A stretch of DNA of 36,879 nt from Thiobacillus sp. 63-78 (GTDB lineage Bacteria > Pseudomonadota > Gammaproteobacteria > Burkholderiales > Thiobacillaceae), in the NCBI GenBank assembly GCA_001899765.1, contig MKWM01000074.1:1-36879 (forward strand), given 5' to 3'. The notes under the pieces are model-generated. The model searched no databases. It was given only the letters and a program-made list of their open reading frames with translations, and had not been told where the DNA came from. Both the position numbers and the translations under genes were made by a program. Below, piece after piece: positions 9,401 to 16,767 of this stretch (positions are counted from its first letter, which is position 1; each line of letters begins with the position of its first letter).

Positions 9401-9564
9401 CCGGGGTAACTGGTGCGGATGATGACCTGCACGTCGGACAGGTCCGGCAGCGCGTCGACCGGCGTGGTTTTGACCGCCCAGATTCCCCAGGCGGTCGCGA
9501 ACAGCGTCGCCAGCAGGACCAGGAGGCGGTTGGCGACCGACCAGCGGATGAGTCCTGCGATCAT
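6415..9564 (-). CDS. cusA: Cu(I)/Ag(I) efflux RND transporter CusA
   Basis: 1049 aa inner-membrane proton-driven pump of the heavy-metal-efflux RND family. It has the usual two halves: an N-terminal transmembrane helix, a large periplasmic domain, a block of helices around 340-540, and the same pattern repeated after about 860. The three methionines that carry Cu(I)/Ag(I) in E. coli CusA (573, 623, 672) are present at Met572 (LLYMP), Met622 (EMFETT) and Met671 (IDMLATG), which supports monovalent copper/silver rather than Zn/Co/Ni specificity. The start at 9564 overlaps the cusB stop (ATGA) and its stop overlaps the downstream mini-ORF. It forms a tripartite complex with CusB and CusC. Confidence 0.95.
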   Translation of the reverse strand: MIAGLIRWSVANRLLVLLATLFATAWGIWAVKTTPVDALPDLSDVQVIIRTSYPGQAPRIVENQVTYPLATTMLSVPGAKTVRGFSFFGDSYVYVLFEDGTDLYWARSRVLEYLNQVQGRLPASARTSLGPDATGLGWIYEYALVDRSGRHDLSQLRALQDWFLKYELKTLPNVAEVATIGGMVRQYQVVLDPIKLAALGITQARVREAIQAANQETGGGVLEQGEAELMVRANGYLASLDDFRAIPLKLAGGVPVTLGDVARIQLGPEMRRGIAELDGQGETVGGVIILRSGKNARATLTAVHARLDALRTSLPQGVEIVPTYDRSQLIDRAVENLSRKLIEEFVVVALVCLIFLWHLRSSLVAIVSLPLGVLIAFIVLRQQGINANIMSLGGIAIAIGAMVDAAVVMIENAHKKIEAWHQAHPGERLAGDSHWRVVTDAAVEVGPALFFSLLVITLSFIPVFTLQAQEGRLFGPLAFTKTYAMAAAAGLSVTLVPVLMGYWIRGKLPAESRNPLSRGLIRLYRPLLDAVLARPGLTLLAAALVFLTAAWPASRLGGEFLPPLDEGDLLYMPSALPGLSAQKASELLQQTDRLIKTVPEVARVFGKAGRAETATDPAPLEMFETTIQFKPRDQWRPGMTPAKLVEELDRTVRVPGLSNIWIPPIRNRIDMLATGIKSPIGVKIAGANLADIDRVARQVERLAHTIPGVASALAERLGEGRYVDVDIDRAAAARYGLNIADVQEVVSGLIGGANVGETVEGLARFPISVRYPREWRDTVQRLTQLPIATPTGGQITLGMVARVVVRDGPSMLKSENARPSGWVYVDVRGRDLAAVVGDLRRAVAHEVTLEPGMSLAYSGQFEFMERANARLKLVVPATLLIIFLLLYLTFHRVADAALIMATLPFALTGGVWFLYWMGFNFSVATGVGFIALAGVAAEFGVIMLVYLQQAWQKRLDTGEENWPALVDAIREGAVLRVRPKAMTLAVIIAGLLPILLDSGTGSEIMSRIAAPMVGGMITAPLLSMFVIPAAYLLIRGRRLPGRPQRQDAP

Positions 9565-11051
9565 GGCCGGGCTCCGGTCTTGTCCAGGCGTTCGACGACG
9601 AGGCCCTGGTCGGTCTGGCGAACGAAAACCGTGACCCGGTCACCCGCCTTCAGACCTTTCGCCAGCCCCGGTCTGGCGAGCGGAAAGACCATGGTCATGC
9701 CGGACATCGACAGGGTCTTGAACGGTCCGTGGGACAGGGTGATTTCATCGGCGCCGATCTCGTCGATCTCCGCTTCGGCAGAATGGAGGGTGACGCCTGC
9801 GGGGGCGCGCGTGGTGGCGTCGCCTTCCGCGCCGGTTGCGACGCCGCTGAGGCTGGCTTCGGAGTCGAGCAGGAACTGGCCGCTGGCGACGATCTTCTGA
9901 CCTTCCTCCAATCCGGATTCGATGACCGTGCGTTCGCCGACCTCGATGCCGGGTGTGACCTCGACCGGTGTGAAGTGGCCGTTCTCGCCGGCCAGCATGA
10001 CCAGCGCACGCTTGCCGGTGCGGATCACTGCCTCGGACGGGACTGCCAGCGCGCTGCCGTGCGTGTCGGAAATCAGTTGCACCTGGGCCGAGAGCCCCGG
10101 GCGCAGCCGGCCATCCGCGTTCGGCAGTTCGACGCGCACCTGCAGGCTGCGCGCTGCCGCGTCGAGTACAGGCAGGATCGCGCTGACGCGGCCGCTGATG
10201 ATTTTGTCCGGGAAGCCGGCCAGCCGGGCCTCGGCGCGCACGCCGGGATGCACCCAGGTGGCGTAGGCTTGCGGCACCGCGACATCGAGCCAGACTGTGC
10301 TCAAGCCGTTCACGCGCGCGAGCGTCTGGCCGGATGCGATCGTCATGCCGGCGCGTACCTCGAGCGATTGCAGCAGGCCACCGCGCGGCAGGTTCACGGT
10401 GAAGCGCGGTTGCGGCTCGCCGCGCTGCTCGACGCGGCGGATCAGTTCATCCGGCATGCCCAGCAGGCGCAGGCGCTCGCGCGCCGCCGCCAGCAACGCG
10501 GGATCGCCCGCCGCGCGGATCGCCAGCAGCTCGTGCTGCGCCGCGGCCCATTCCGGCACCAGCAGGCTGACCAGCGGCTGCCCCGTGCGGACCACATCAC
10601 CGGGCGCCAGCGGCCACACCCGTTCGACGAATCCGCCGCTGCGGGCCTGTACGATGGCGACGTCACGTTCGTTGAATCCGATCAACCCGCTCGCGTCGAC
10701 CCGTGTCGCCAGCGCAATGCGCTCGACGCTCGCCAGGCGCATGCCGAGGTTCTGCATGACGCTTGGGTCGATCCTGACACCGTTGTCGCCGGCCGCCTCG
10801 TCGGCGTATCGGGGCACCAGCGCCATGTCCATGAAGGGCGACTTTCCCGGTTTGTCGAAGTGCTGCTGCGGCATCATGGGGTCGTACCAGTACAGCACGC
10901 GGCGACTGTCTTGCGATGCGGCAGATTGCGGGCCGGCGACCGGCTTGCCTGCCGCGGTGCGCTGGGCCCACCACCAGCCGCCGCCCGCGCCCAGCGCCAG
11001 CAGTGCGCCGGCCACCATGCCGGCGGTCAGGACTTTCATCATCGGTTTCAT
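9561..11051 (-). CDS. cusB: CusB periplasmic adaptor with N-terminal metal-binding motif and fused CusF domain
   Basis: 496 aa membrane-fusion protein. Residues 8-30 form a signal/anchor helix. Around 53-85 is the heavy-metal-binding motif of CusB-type adaptors (YWYDPMMPQ, then [10 protein letters not shown]), rich in Met. The lipoyl/barrel-sandwich, alpha-hairpin and beta-barrel regions cover about 110-400. The C-terminal about 80 residues read as a CusF-like copper chaperone domain ([17 protein letters not shown]), with the Met/Trp-type site region around LSMSGMTM. In E. coli CusF is a separate protein, so this is a fusion of chaperone and adaptor. The ATG at 11051 overlaps the cusC stop by ATGA. 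Confidence 0.93.
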   Translation of the reverse strand: MKPMMKVLTAGMVAGALLALGAGGGWWWAQRTAAGKPVAGPQSAASQDSRRVLYWYDPMMPQQHFDKPGKSPFMDMALVPRYADEAAGDNGVRIDPSVMQNLGMRLASVERIALATRVDASGLIGFNERDVAIVQARSGGFVERVWPLAPGDVVRTGQPLVSLLVPEWAAAQHELLAIRAAGDPALLAAARERLRLLGMPDELIRRVEQRGEPQPRFTVNLPRGGLLQSLEVRAGMTIASGQTLARVNGLSTVWLDVAVPQAYATWVHPGVRAEARLAGFPDKIISGRVSAILPVLDAAARSLQVRVELPNADGRLRPGLSAQVQLISDTHGSALAVPSEAVIRTGKRALVMLAGENGHFTPVEVTPGIEVGERTVIESGLEEGQKIVASGQFLLDSEASLSGVATGAEGDATTRAPAGVTLHSAEAEIDEIGADEITLSHGPFKTLSMSGMTMVFPLARPGLAKGLKAGDRVTVFVRQTDQGLVVERLDKTGARP

Positions 11052-12328
11052 GGGTGTTCTCCCGTGTGCGGGTCGGCGCCATCACCATCGCCGTAGGCAT
11101 AGTGCAGGCGCGTGGCGGTTTGCTGCTGTTCGCCTTCCAGCGCGATGGCCTTGAGTTCGGCGTCGATGCGTTCGCGGCGCGCGGCGACCAGTTCGGTCAG
11201 GCGGCCCTTGCCGCCGCGCCAGGCGGCCATGGCGAGGTCGACCTTTTCCTGCGCCAGCGGCAGCAGGATCTCGCGCTGCCGTTCGACGGCGGCAGTGAGG
11301 CGCTGGTAATCGGCGAAATCGCTCGCCAGCATCGCGGCGTGCTCGCGCAACGTGGCCTCGCGCTCCGCATCGAGGCGTGCGCGTTCGGCGCGCGCGGCGG
11401 CGATTTTCGGGTTCTGGCGCGTGCCGGAAAAAACCGGCAGGTCGAAACTGACCTGCAACGACACCATATCGCCGTACTGCCGGGCACGATGCTGATAGTC
11501 CATTTCCAGCGCCCAGTCGGGCCGCTTCGCCGCCTGCGCTTCGGCGACGCCCGCGTCCAGCACGCGTGCCCGGGAATCGAACGCCAGCAGTTCCGGATGA
11601 TGATGCAGGCGATGTTCCAGGGTGTCGCGCTGGAGCGGCCACGCCGGCGCGCCGCCTTCGAGCGGGGCATCGGCCGCCGCACCGATCCAGCGCCGCAGCG
11701 CCGCGATCGCCTGTGCCTGCTGCGCGCGCAAGGCGTCGCGCCGTTCGTCGATGAGGGCCGCCTCCTGGCGCGGGGCGACGATGTCCGCCGGCGATCCCTG
11801 GCCGCCGGCGAGTTCGGCGCGAACCGCGGACGCGAGCAGCCGGTTTTCCGCCGTCAGGGCATCGATGCGTGCCAGTTGGCGCTCGACGCTGTGGCGGGCG
11901 ATCCAGGCGACGGCGGTCTCGCGCAGCACGGTCAGCCGCGCAATGCGGGCCTCGGCTTCGCTCAGGGCGACCTGGCCCTGAGCCGCCGCGACGCGCGCCT
12001 CCCGCTTGGCTGCGTTGGGAAACTCCTGCATGAGCCCGATGCGCTGCATGGTCATGGCGTCACGGGTCAGGCTGTAGCGGTCGGTGCCTTCGATCGGCAG
12101 GTTGTCGACGCCCAGCACCAGCCTGGGATCGGGGAGGGCGCCTGCGGGAATCTGCAGGGAACGGGCGGCGGCGAGGCTTTCCTCGCTGGCCTTCAACTGG
12201 GGGGCATGCGTTTCGGCGAGGCGCAGCGCCCCGTCGAACGTCAGCGCATGGCCGGCCGGACTCAGCCCGGCAAGCAGCACGGCCAGCGCTGCGCGCCTGC
12301 GCGCGAAGCAACGGATGAATGTGAACAC
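11048..12328 (-). CDS. cusC: CusC-like TolC-family outer-membrane factor
   Basis: About 426 aa. TolC-family protein made of two repeats of long coiled-coil helices; the frame is rich in Ala/Arg/Glu heptads (for example around TVLRETAVAW and ERIDAELKAI). It begins with a signal peptide (ALAVLLAGLSPAGHA). The outer-membrane channel would complete the CusCBA pump. I prefer the GTG at 12328: GGAAG lies six bases upstream and the signal peptide then starts close to the N-terminus. An ATG at 12373 would add 15 residues but has no ribosome-binding site. The stop overlaps cusB. Confidence 0.88.
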   Translation of the reverse strand: MFTFIRCFARRRAALAVLLAGLSPAGHALTFDGALRLAETHAPQLKASEESLAAARSLQIPAGALPDPRLVLGVDNLPIEGTDRYSLTRDAMTMQRIGLMQEFPNAAKREARVAAAQGQVALSEAEARIARLTVLRETAVAWIARHSVERQLARIDALTAENRLLASAVRAELAGGQGSPADIVAPRQEAALIDERRDALRAQQAQAIAALRRWIGAAADAPLEGGAPAWPLQRDTLEHRLHHHPELLAFDSRARVLDAGVAEAQAAKRPDWALEMDYQHRARQYGDMVSLQVSFDLPVFSGTRQNPKIAAARAERARLDAEREATLREHAAMLASDFADYQRLTAAVERQREILLPLAQEKVDLAMAAWRGGKGRLTELVAARRERIDAELKAIALEGEQQQTATRLHYAYGDGDGADPHTGEHP

Positions 12329-12394
12329 GATGGTCTTCCTTCGGTTGAACAAGTCGGCATGCCGCGACGGCATGCGCTCGATGACCGGAAAGCG

Positions 12395-12799
12395 CTAAAT
12401 GCGGAAGACCTGGTAGCGGATGCGAAACGGCGGAGAGGCATCCGCCAGCCATGCCGGACGGATGGGGTGGATGCGGGTAGCGGTCGCGGTTTGTGCCGTG
12501 CGGTCGATCAGCATGGCGGGCGCTGCACTCATCAGGATCAGCGGCGGAATATCGGGGGACACCCGGTGGCCGGCCTCCTGGGCAGAGGCGTCGCAGTGCG
12601 CCTTGCACAGAGGCGATGGCTTGGCGCCCATGTCCATGTCACCGGCGTCGTCAGCGGCCATGTCGTGCATGGCGACGGCGGAGGACACTGCGGCAGGAAC
12701 ATCTTGCGGGCAGGCATAGGCCGCGACCGCAAGCTGGCTCCAGAGCAGCGTTGCGGTACACAGAAATGCGATCAGGCGATGTATCTGCTTGCGCGACAT
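12395..12799 (-). CDS. small exported Met/His/Asp-rich protein at head of cus operon
   Basis: 134 aa. The ATG at 12799 is followed by SRKQIHRL, a hydrophobic signal segment and an AYAC site, so export is likely; the cysteine might be a lipid-attachment residue but the lipobox is poor. The middle holds MHDMAADDAGDMDMG and a CKAHC motif, plausible metal ligands. The rest is low complexity. Proteins of this sort are common just before copper-efflux genes, so a periplasmic metal-binding role is likely, by context only. No Shine-Dalgarno is seen, and the predicted promoter places transcription start within a base or two of the ATG. An upstream ATG at 12904 would lengthen it without reason. Confidence 0.7.
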   Translation of the reverse strand: MSRKQIHRLIAFLCTATLLWSQLAVAAYACPQDVPAAVSSAVAMHDMAADDAGDMDMGAKPSPLCKAHCDASAQEAGHRVSPDIPPLILMSAAPAMLIDRTAQTATATRIHPIRPAWLADASPPFRIRYQVFRI

Positions 12800-12806
12800 A
12801 CAGGGG

Positions 12807-12835
12807 AGCCTAGGGGCAGTCAGCGTGCAAGTCAA
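12807..12835 (-). promoter_or_regulatory. possible promoter of the cus operon
   Basis: Read on the minus strand: TTGACT (12835-12830), 17-bp spacer, TAGGCT (12812-12807). The -35 is strong and the -10 weak, as expected for an activated promoter. A copper-responsive MerR-type or two-component regulator could act here, but no clear dyad is visible in the spacer. Confidence 0.4.
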
Positions 12836-12977
12836 TGGTTGGGCTGCACCACGACTGTCACGTTTATTACGCGGGCAGGGGCGGCGACAAGAAAGTGGTG
12901 GCACAAGCCATGCGGCACCGCCCTGATTCGTCCGGCGGCAAGTGAGGGGCGACAGAGGGAAGTCTGAGGACTATTCG

Positions 12978-13219
12978 ATGAGGGCCGATGTCCGTGCGCG
13001 GCGGAATTACGAGGCGGACTGTGCCGCGCGTGGCGATGAGCCGGTGCCGGGGTTCATGGAGGATTTGCATTTTCATGATCTACGGCACGAAGCCACGAAC
13101 CGGTCGCCGAGCGTTTGCAACTCCACGAGTGGATGCGCGTCACGGATCACAAAGACATGAGGATGCTGGCGAGGTACTACCACCCGCGAGCTGAAGATTT
13201 GGCGAAGAAGCTGGGGTAA
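12978..13219 (+). pseudogene. tyrosine recombinase (phage-type integrase) C-terminal remnant
   Basis: The first frame gives DLHFHDLRHEAT, the Arg-His box of tyrosine recombinases. At about 13103 the frame shifts by one base, and the next frame continues with VAERLQLHEWMRV, TDHKDMRMLARYYHPRAED (HxxR-like box and catalytic Tyr) and KKLG-stop. The N-terminal two thirds of the gene are absent, so the product cannot be active. It lies about 0.8 kb from the 3' end of a tRNA-His gene, the usual target class for such enzymes. Between 12800 and 12977 I see no other recognisable gene. Confidence 0.8.
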
Positions 13220-13260
13220 AAATACTGGACAATACCGGTCGTCGGATGCGCCGAAACCAT

Positions 13261-13295
13261 TTAACTGCTTCATTTAAGTGTGTATAATACACATC
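13261..13295 (+). promoter_or_regulatory. hicA promoter with operator-like dyad
   Basis: TTAACT (13261-13266), a 16-bp spacer and a perfect TATAAT (13283-13288). The perfect dyad GTGTAT-A-ATACAC (13280-13292) covers the -10, as expected for autoregulation by the HicB DNA-binding domain. The predicted transcription start (about 13295) is at the hicA ATG, so the transcript would be leaderless or nearly so. Confidence 0.6.
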
Positions 13296-13478
13296 ATGAA
13301 TAGCGCAGACATCATCAAGAAGTTGGAAAAAGCCGGTTGGGTGTTGCGGGGCGTGAAAGGCTCACACCACGTCTACACCCACCCACAGCGGGGCGGCCAT
13401 ATCAGCGTCCCACACCCCAAGAAAGACCTCGGGGTCGGGCTGGCGAACAAACTATTGAAGCAGGCTGGGCTGAAATGA
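13296..13478 (+). CDS. hicA: HicA family toxin (mRNA interferase)
   Basis: 60 aa, the normal size for HicA. Double-stranded-RNA-binding-like fold with the catalytic histidine in GSHHVY (His24) and the C-terminal GLANKLLKQAGL helix. HicA cleaves mRNA and tmRNA independently of the ribosome and is neutralised by HicB. I use the ATG at 13296; a GTG at 13278 would run through the -10 box. No Shine-Dalgarno precedes it. hicB follows 13 bp later. It lies in an element scar between an integrase remnant and tRNA-His and is visibly less GC-rich than its surroundings, in keeping with transfer. Confidence 0.9.
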   Translation: MNSADIIKKLEKAGWVLRGVKGSHHVYTHPQRGGHISVPHPKKDLGVGLANKLLKQAGLK

Positions 13479-13491
13479 AAGGAGTAAGGAA

Positions 13492-13881
13492 ATGAGGTAT
13501 CCCATCGCAATCGAGCCGGGAGACAAGAAGCACGCCTTTGGTGTGGTAGTGCCCGATCTGCCCGGCTGCTTTTCTGCCGGCGACACGCTGGACGAGGCCA
13601 TGGACAACGCCCGCGAGGCCATCGAGCTGTGGCTCGAAACCGTGATCGACGATGGCGGCGCCGTGCCCGAACATGGATCGATCACCGAGCATCAGGCCAA
13701 TCCGGAATACAAGGGCTGGGTCTGGGCTGTGGTCGATATCGACCTGGCCGACCTGTCCGACAAGGCCGAGCGCATCAACATCACGCTGCCCGCGCGTGTG
13801 CTGCGCCGCATCGATGCTGCTGCGAAGGCGGCCGGAGAGTCGCGCTCGGGGTTCATCGCGCGCCAGGCGCTGAGGGCGTAA
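13492..13881 (+). CDS. hicB: HicB family antitoxin
   Basis: 129 aa. N-terminal degenerate RNase H-like HicB domain (HAFGVVVPDLPGCFSAG, then the DEAMDNAREAIELWLE helix) and a C-terminal ribbon-helix-helix DNA-binding domain (RINITLPARVLRRID, ESRSGFIARQAL). It binds and blocks HicA and probably represses the shared promoter. A strong AAAGGAGTAAGGAA ribosome-binding region precedes the ATG, which contrasts with hicA and would favour antitoxin synthesis. Confidence 0.93.
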   Translation: MRYPIAIEPGDKKHAFGVVVPDLPGCFSAGDTLDEAMDNAREAIELWLETVIDDGGAVPEHGSITEHQANPEYKGWVWAVVDIDLADLSDKAERINITLPARVLRRIDAAAKAAGESRSGFIARQALRA

Positions 13882-13917
13882 GAAACCGATCTATGCGTAC
13901 ATCACGCGTATATTGTC

Positions 13918-13938
13918 GGGGACAAAACGGGGACAAAA
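13918..13938 (+). repeat. tandem GGGGACAAAA decamers
   Basis: GGGGACAAAA occurs at 13918-13927 and 13929-13938, an 11-bp period close to one helical turn. Such repeats beside a tRNA gene and an integrase remnant could be arm-type recombinase sites left from an integrated element. That role is inference. Confidence 0.45.
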
Positions 13939-13957
13939 AGCCCCGTTTCCGAGGCTT
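13925..13957. terminator. overlapping terminators for hicAB (+) and the tRNA cluster (-)
   Basis: Plus strand: AAACGGGG/CCCCGTTT (13925-13932, 13941-13948). Minus strand: AAGCCTC/GGGGCTT (13957-13951, 13944-13938) followed by TTT, a short intrinsic terminator downstream of tRNA-His. The two hairpins share bases and serve opposite strands. Confidence 0.5.
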
Positions 13958-13993
13958 ATGTTAGTGGTTACTATCGATGAAGTGCTTGTAAAA

Positions 13994-14069
13994 TGGGGTG
14001 GATGATGGGACTCGAACCCACGACAACAGGAATCACAATCCTGGACTCTACCAACTGAGCTACATCCAC
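13994..14069 (-). tRNA. tRNA-His (GTG)
   Basis: Cloverleaf with anticodon GTG in the loop TTGTGAT, TTCGAGTC T-arm, encoded CCA (13996-13994) and discriminator C73. The base before G1 (14070) is the extra G-1 characteristic of tRNA-His. It is the last gene of a Pro-Arg-His cluster. Confidence 0.96.
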
Positions 14070-14106
14070 CATTGTGTTGCCAGCAAGGCTGGCAACGAGA
14101 AAACCT

Positions 14107-14183
14107 TGGCCTGCCCGACAGGAATCGAACCTGTAACCCCCAGCTTAGAAGGCTGGTGCTCTATCCAGTTGAGCTACGGGCAG
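14107..14183 (-). tRNA. tRNA-Arg (TCT)
   Basis: Acceptor CTGCCCG/CGGGCAG, anticodon TCT in CTTCTAA, T-loop TTCGATT, encoded CCA. It reads AGA codons, which are rare in this GC-rich genome. Confidence 0.96.
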
Positions 14184-14226
14184 AGACTCGCTTCTCGGGC
14201 AACGCTCTTACTTGCCGGACAAGGGG

Positions 14227-14303
<77 letters not shown>

Positions 14304-14350
14304 AAATCCTGTCGGCGTCCGGTATTCCGGGCGCATTTCGGAGAGGCGAG

Positions 14351-14379
14351 ACTATACCTTGACGAATCGGCCGGGTCAA
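14351..14379 (-). promoter_or_regulatory. strong sigma70 promoter of the tRNA Pro-Arg-His cluster
   Basis: On the minus strand: TTGACC (14379-14374), 17-bp spacer, TATAGT (14356-14351), then a C/G-rich stretch CTCGCCTC before the predicted start. A GC-rich discriminator is typical of stringently controlled (ppGpp/DksA) stable-RNA promoters. It drives transcription away from folD. Confidence 0.75.
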
Positions 14380-14441
14380 TTTTCACTTGAGCCGGGAGGG
14401 GAATTTCCGGGAAAATCACGCTTTTGCTTCAGGGTTTTCAG

Positions 14442-15296
14442 ATGAGCGCACGCATTCTAGACGGCAAGTCCATGGCCGACACCATTCTCGCAGTAGTCCA
14501 CGACAAGGTGGCCGAACGCGAGGCGCAAGGCAAGCGCCGCCCCGGCCTGGCGGTCGTGCTGGTCGGCGACGATGCGGCGTCGGCGGTGTACGTGCGCAAC
14601 AAGAAGCGCGCGTGCGAGCGGGCCGCCGTCAACAGCGTGTCGCACGATCTGCCCAGCGCGACGACACAGGATGAATTGCTGACGCTGATCGACACACTGA
14701 ACGCCGACCCGGCCATCGACGGCATTCTGGTGCAACTGCCGCTGCCTGCGCACATCGACGCCGAGACGGTGATCGAGCGCATCCGCCCGGACAAGGATGT
14801 TGATGGCTTTCACCCCTACAACATCGGCCGTCTGGCGGTGAAGATGCCGACGTTACGCCCGTCCACCCCGCGCGGCATCATGACGTTGCTGCGCGCTACC
14901 GGCGAGGAACTGCGCGGCAAGAACGCGGTCATGGTTGGCGCCTCCAACATCGTCGGCCGGCCGATGAGTCTGGAACTGCTGCTGGCCGGCTGCACGATTA
15001 CCGTGTGCCACAGTGCCACGCGCGACCTGGAAAGCTTCGTGCGATCGGCCGAAATCCTGGTGGTAGGGGTGGGGCGGCCGCGCATGATTCCGGGCGACTG
15101 GATTCGCGAAGGTGCGATCGTGATCGATGTCGGCATCAACCGACTGCCCGACGGCAAACTGATCGGCGATGTCGATTTTGATTCGGCCGTCGAACGCGCC
15201 AACTGGATCACCCCGGTGCCGGGCGGAGTGGGGCCGATGACCGTGGCGACGTTGCTGGAAAATACGCTTGAGGCGGCGCTGATGCACAATCCCTAG
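14442..15296 (+). CDS. folD: bifunctional methylenetetrahydrofolate dehydrogenase / methenyl-THF cyclohydrolase
   Basis: 284 aa, full length. FolD oxidises 5,10-methylene-THF with NADP and hydrolyses the product to 10-formyl-THF for purine and formyl-Met synthesis. Motifs: YVRNKKRAC with the catalytic Lys, [24 protein letters not shown], the nucleotide-binding [11 protein letters not shown], and the terminal [15 protein letters not shown] chose the ATG at 14442 (AGGG eight bases upstream; MSARILDG) over a TTG at 14424. The TAG stop is the first unit of a seven-copy TAGGGGC array, so the repeat has reached right to the coding end. Confidence 0.96.
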   Translation: MSARILDGKSMADTILAVVHDKVAEREAQGKRRPGLAVVLVGDDAASAVYVRNKKRACERAAVNSVSHDLPSATTQDELLTLIDTLNADPAIDGILVQLPLPAHIDAETVIERIRPDKDVDGFHPYNIGRLAVKMPTLRPSTPRGIMTLLRATGEELRGKNAVMVGASNIVGRPMSLELLLAGCTITVCHSATRDLESFVRSAEILVVGVGRPRMIPGDWIREGAIVIDVGINRLPDGKLIGDVDFDSAVERANWITPVPGGVGPMTVATLLENTLEAALMHNP

Positions 15297-15342
15297 GGGC
15301 TAGGGGCTAGGGGCTAGGGGCTAGGGGCTAGGGGCTAGGGGC
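15294..15342. repeat. seven tandem copies of TAGGGGC
   Basis: A perfect 7-bp unit repeated seven times. The folD stop codon is the first three bases of the first copy. Copy number of such an array is likely variable among strains. Confidence 0.92.
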
Positions 15343-15354
15343 TTCATAAATTTC

Positions 15355-15369
15355 GCGGCCTTTGGCCGC
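15355..15369. terminator. hairpin between folD and cbbY
   Basis: GCGGCC-TTT-GGCCGC, a perfect 6-bp stem between the convergent genes, without a T-run. It may help end transcription from both sides. Confidence 0.4.
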
Positions 15370-15388
15370 TCATTCCCTAAATCCTGGA

Positions 15389-15435
15389 CCCTGAATCCTA
15401 AATCCTTCTCTTTAGCCCCGATCTTTAGCCCCGAT
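15389..15435. repeat. CCCTGAATCCT motif and tandem 13-mers ending in cbbY
   Basis: CCCTGAATCCT (15389-15399) is the same 11-mer found between rbfA and infB (23944-23954). CTTTAGCCCCGAT is then repeated perfectly (15410-15422, 15423-15435). The second copy contains the cbbY stop codon. TAGCCCC inside it is the inverse of the GGGGCTA heptamer on the folD side. Confidence 0.8.
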
Positions 15436-16183
15436 GCAGCGCCCTGAGATAGGCGACGTCGACGAAGGGCTGGCCAAAATCTGGGCCGGCGACTATACGG
15501 TTTGGTGCGCCGGGCTCGCCGAGATCGGACAGCACCACGGCCGCGCCGGTGAAATCGTGATCCAGCGTGTAGTCGTTCACCGTGACCAGTGTTTTCAGGT
15601 CGGCGCCGAGGCTCGCGCGCAGGCCGTTTTGCGAATCCTCGAATGCCAGGCAGTCGATGGGGTCGAGGCCCATCTTCTCCAGCGCGTAATGATAGATGTC
15701 GGGAGCGGGTTTTTTATCCGGCACGATGTCGCCCGCGGCAATCACTTCGAACCAGCCCGGGGAATCTGGATCGAGACTGTGCTCCAGCAATGCCGTCACA
15801 TTTTCCGGTGTGGTGGTGGTGGCGATCGCCAGACGCAGACCGGCGGCACGCGCCTCGGCCAGCAAACGTCCGACCCCGGGGCGCATGGGAATTTCGCCGC
15901 GTGCGGCAAGCGCGATATAGTGCCGGGTCTTGGCCTTGTGAAGGTCCGCTACCAGTTCATCAAAATTGCCCGGCTTTATATAGTCCGGTCGATAGTGGTC
16001 GATATAGTATTTCATCCGCTCCTTGCCGCCGGTGACCGCAAGGAGTTTGCCGTAAAGGGCGACGTCCCAGTGCCAGTCGAGGCCGGCGTCGGCAAAGGCC
16101 TGGTTGAAGGCTGGCCGATGGCCGTCGCGCTCGGTATCGGCAAGCGTGCCATCCACGTCGAAGAGCAGGGCGTGTAGTGTCAT
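15425..16183 (-). CDS. cbbY: CbbY-type HAD phosphatase (xylulose-1,5-bisphosphate phosphatase)
   Basis: 252 aa cytoplasmic HAD subfamily IA hydrolase. Motif I is FDVDGTLADTE, motif II the Thr-rich IATTTTPENV, motif III the lysine in PDKKPAPD, motif IV FEDSQNGLRA. The cap-domain sequence WDVALYGKLLAVTGGKERM is characteristic of CbbY rather than generic phosphoglycolate phosphatase. CbbY removes xylulose-1,5-bisphosphate, an inhibitory by-product of RubisCO, so its presence suggests a Calvin-cycle autotroph. No cbb operon is in the window, so the gene stands alone. Its TAA lies inside a 13-bp tandem repeat. A related sugar-phosphate phosphatase role is the alternative. Confidence 0.85.
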   Translation of the reverse strand: MTLHALLFDVDGTLADTERDGHRPAFNQAFADAGLDWHWDVALYGKLLAVTGGKERMKYYIDHYRPDYIKPGNFDELVADLHKAKTRHYIALAARGEIPMRPGVGRLLAEARAAGLRLAIATTTTPENVTALLEHSLDPDSPGWFEVIAAGDIVPDKKPAPDIYHYALEKMGLDPIDCLAFEDSQNGLRASLGADLKTLVTVNDYTLDHDFTGAAVVLSDLGEPGAPNRIVAGPDFGQPFVDVAYLRALHRG

Positions 16184-16274
16184 ATGGGTTGCGGCGCTTA
16201 GGCTATTCTGATATTAAGTCGGGTCGGGTTTGATCCGGGTTGGACCGGAGTTTTCAAAGAAGGCAGGAAACGGA

Positions 16275-16694
16275 ATGGCTGAAACCTTGATGCGCTTCGA
16301 GCCTTACAAGGCGAGAAAAGGCGAAGAATACATGAATGCGAAACAGCTCGCGCATTTTCGCAAAGTGCTCGAGGCCTGGAAAACCGAGTTGTCGCAGGAT
16401 ATCGATACCACCCTGCTGTCCATGCAGGATGAGCAGACGGTTTTCGCCGACCCCAACGACCGTGCCACCCAGGAGTCCGACATGGCGCTGGAATTGCGCA
16501 ACCGCGACCGCGAGCGCAAGCTGATCAAGAAGATCAACGAGACCATCGCCAGGATCGACGCCGGCGATTACGGCTACTGCGAATCCTGCGGGGTCGAAAT
16601 CGGGCTGGAGCGTCTGCAGGCACGGCCGACGGCGACGCTGTGCATCGACTGCAAGACACTCGAAGAAATCCGCGAGCGCCAGCTCGCCAAGTAA
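16275..16694 (+). CDS. dksA: RNA polymerase-binding transcription factor DksA
   Basis: 139 aa. DksA enters the RNA polymerase secondary channel and works with ppGpp to repress stable-RNA and activate amino-acid promoters. The coiled-coil tip carries the acidic DPNDRATQESD motif needed for activity. The C-terminal zinc finger is CESCG...CIDC, followed by a terminal helix EIRERQLAK. Start ATG at 16275 with AGGA upstream; a longer frame from 16230 lacks a ribosome-binding site. A weak promoter (TTGCGG 16189, TATTAA 16212, 17-bp spacer) lies in front. Confidence 0.96.
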   Translation: MAETLMRFEPYKARKGEEYMNAKQLAHFRKVLEAWKTELSQDIDTTLLSMQDEQTVFADPNDRATQESDMALELRNRDRERKLIKKINETIARIDAGDYGYCESCGVEIGLERLQARPTATLCIDCKTLEEIRERQLAK

Positions 16695-16767
16695 GGGCGG
16701 CACGCCCGGCGAACGAAGCAAACCGGCGCGCTTTCCCCTCTCTCCTGACGCACTGCGGACCGACACC

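Noticed and set aside
6403..12967. Long plus-strand frames opposite the cus operon (466, 545, 455, 683 codons)
   Set aside because: They are shadows of cusA, cusB and cusC; no protein family features are visible.
13278..13295. Longer hicA starting at GTG 13278
   Set aside because: It would translate through the -10 box and operator dyad, and HicA proteins start at the equivalent of the ATG at 13296.
12850..13300. Second copy of the tRNA-His 3' end as an attachment site near the integrase remnant
   Set aside because: I looked for a repeat of the tRNA 3' segment around the remnant and found none, so att borders are not called.
15294..15342. CRISPR-like array
   Set aside because: The unit is only 7 bp, with no spacers and no cas genes nearby; it is a simple tandem repeat.
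16695..16767. Terminator between dksA and the next gene
   Set aside because: Only weak GC-rich pairing is present and no T-run, so read-through is more likely.
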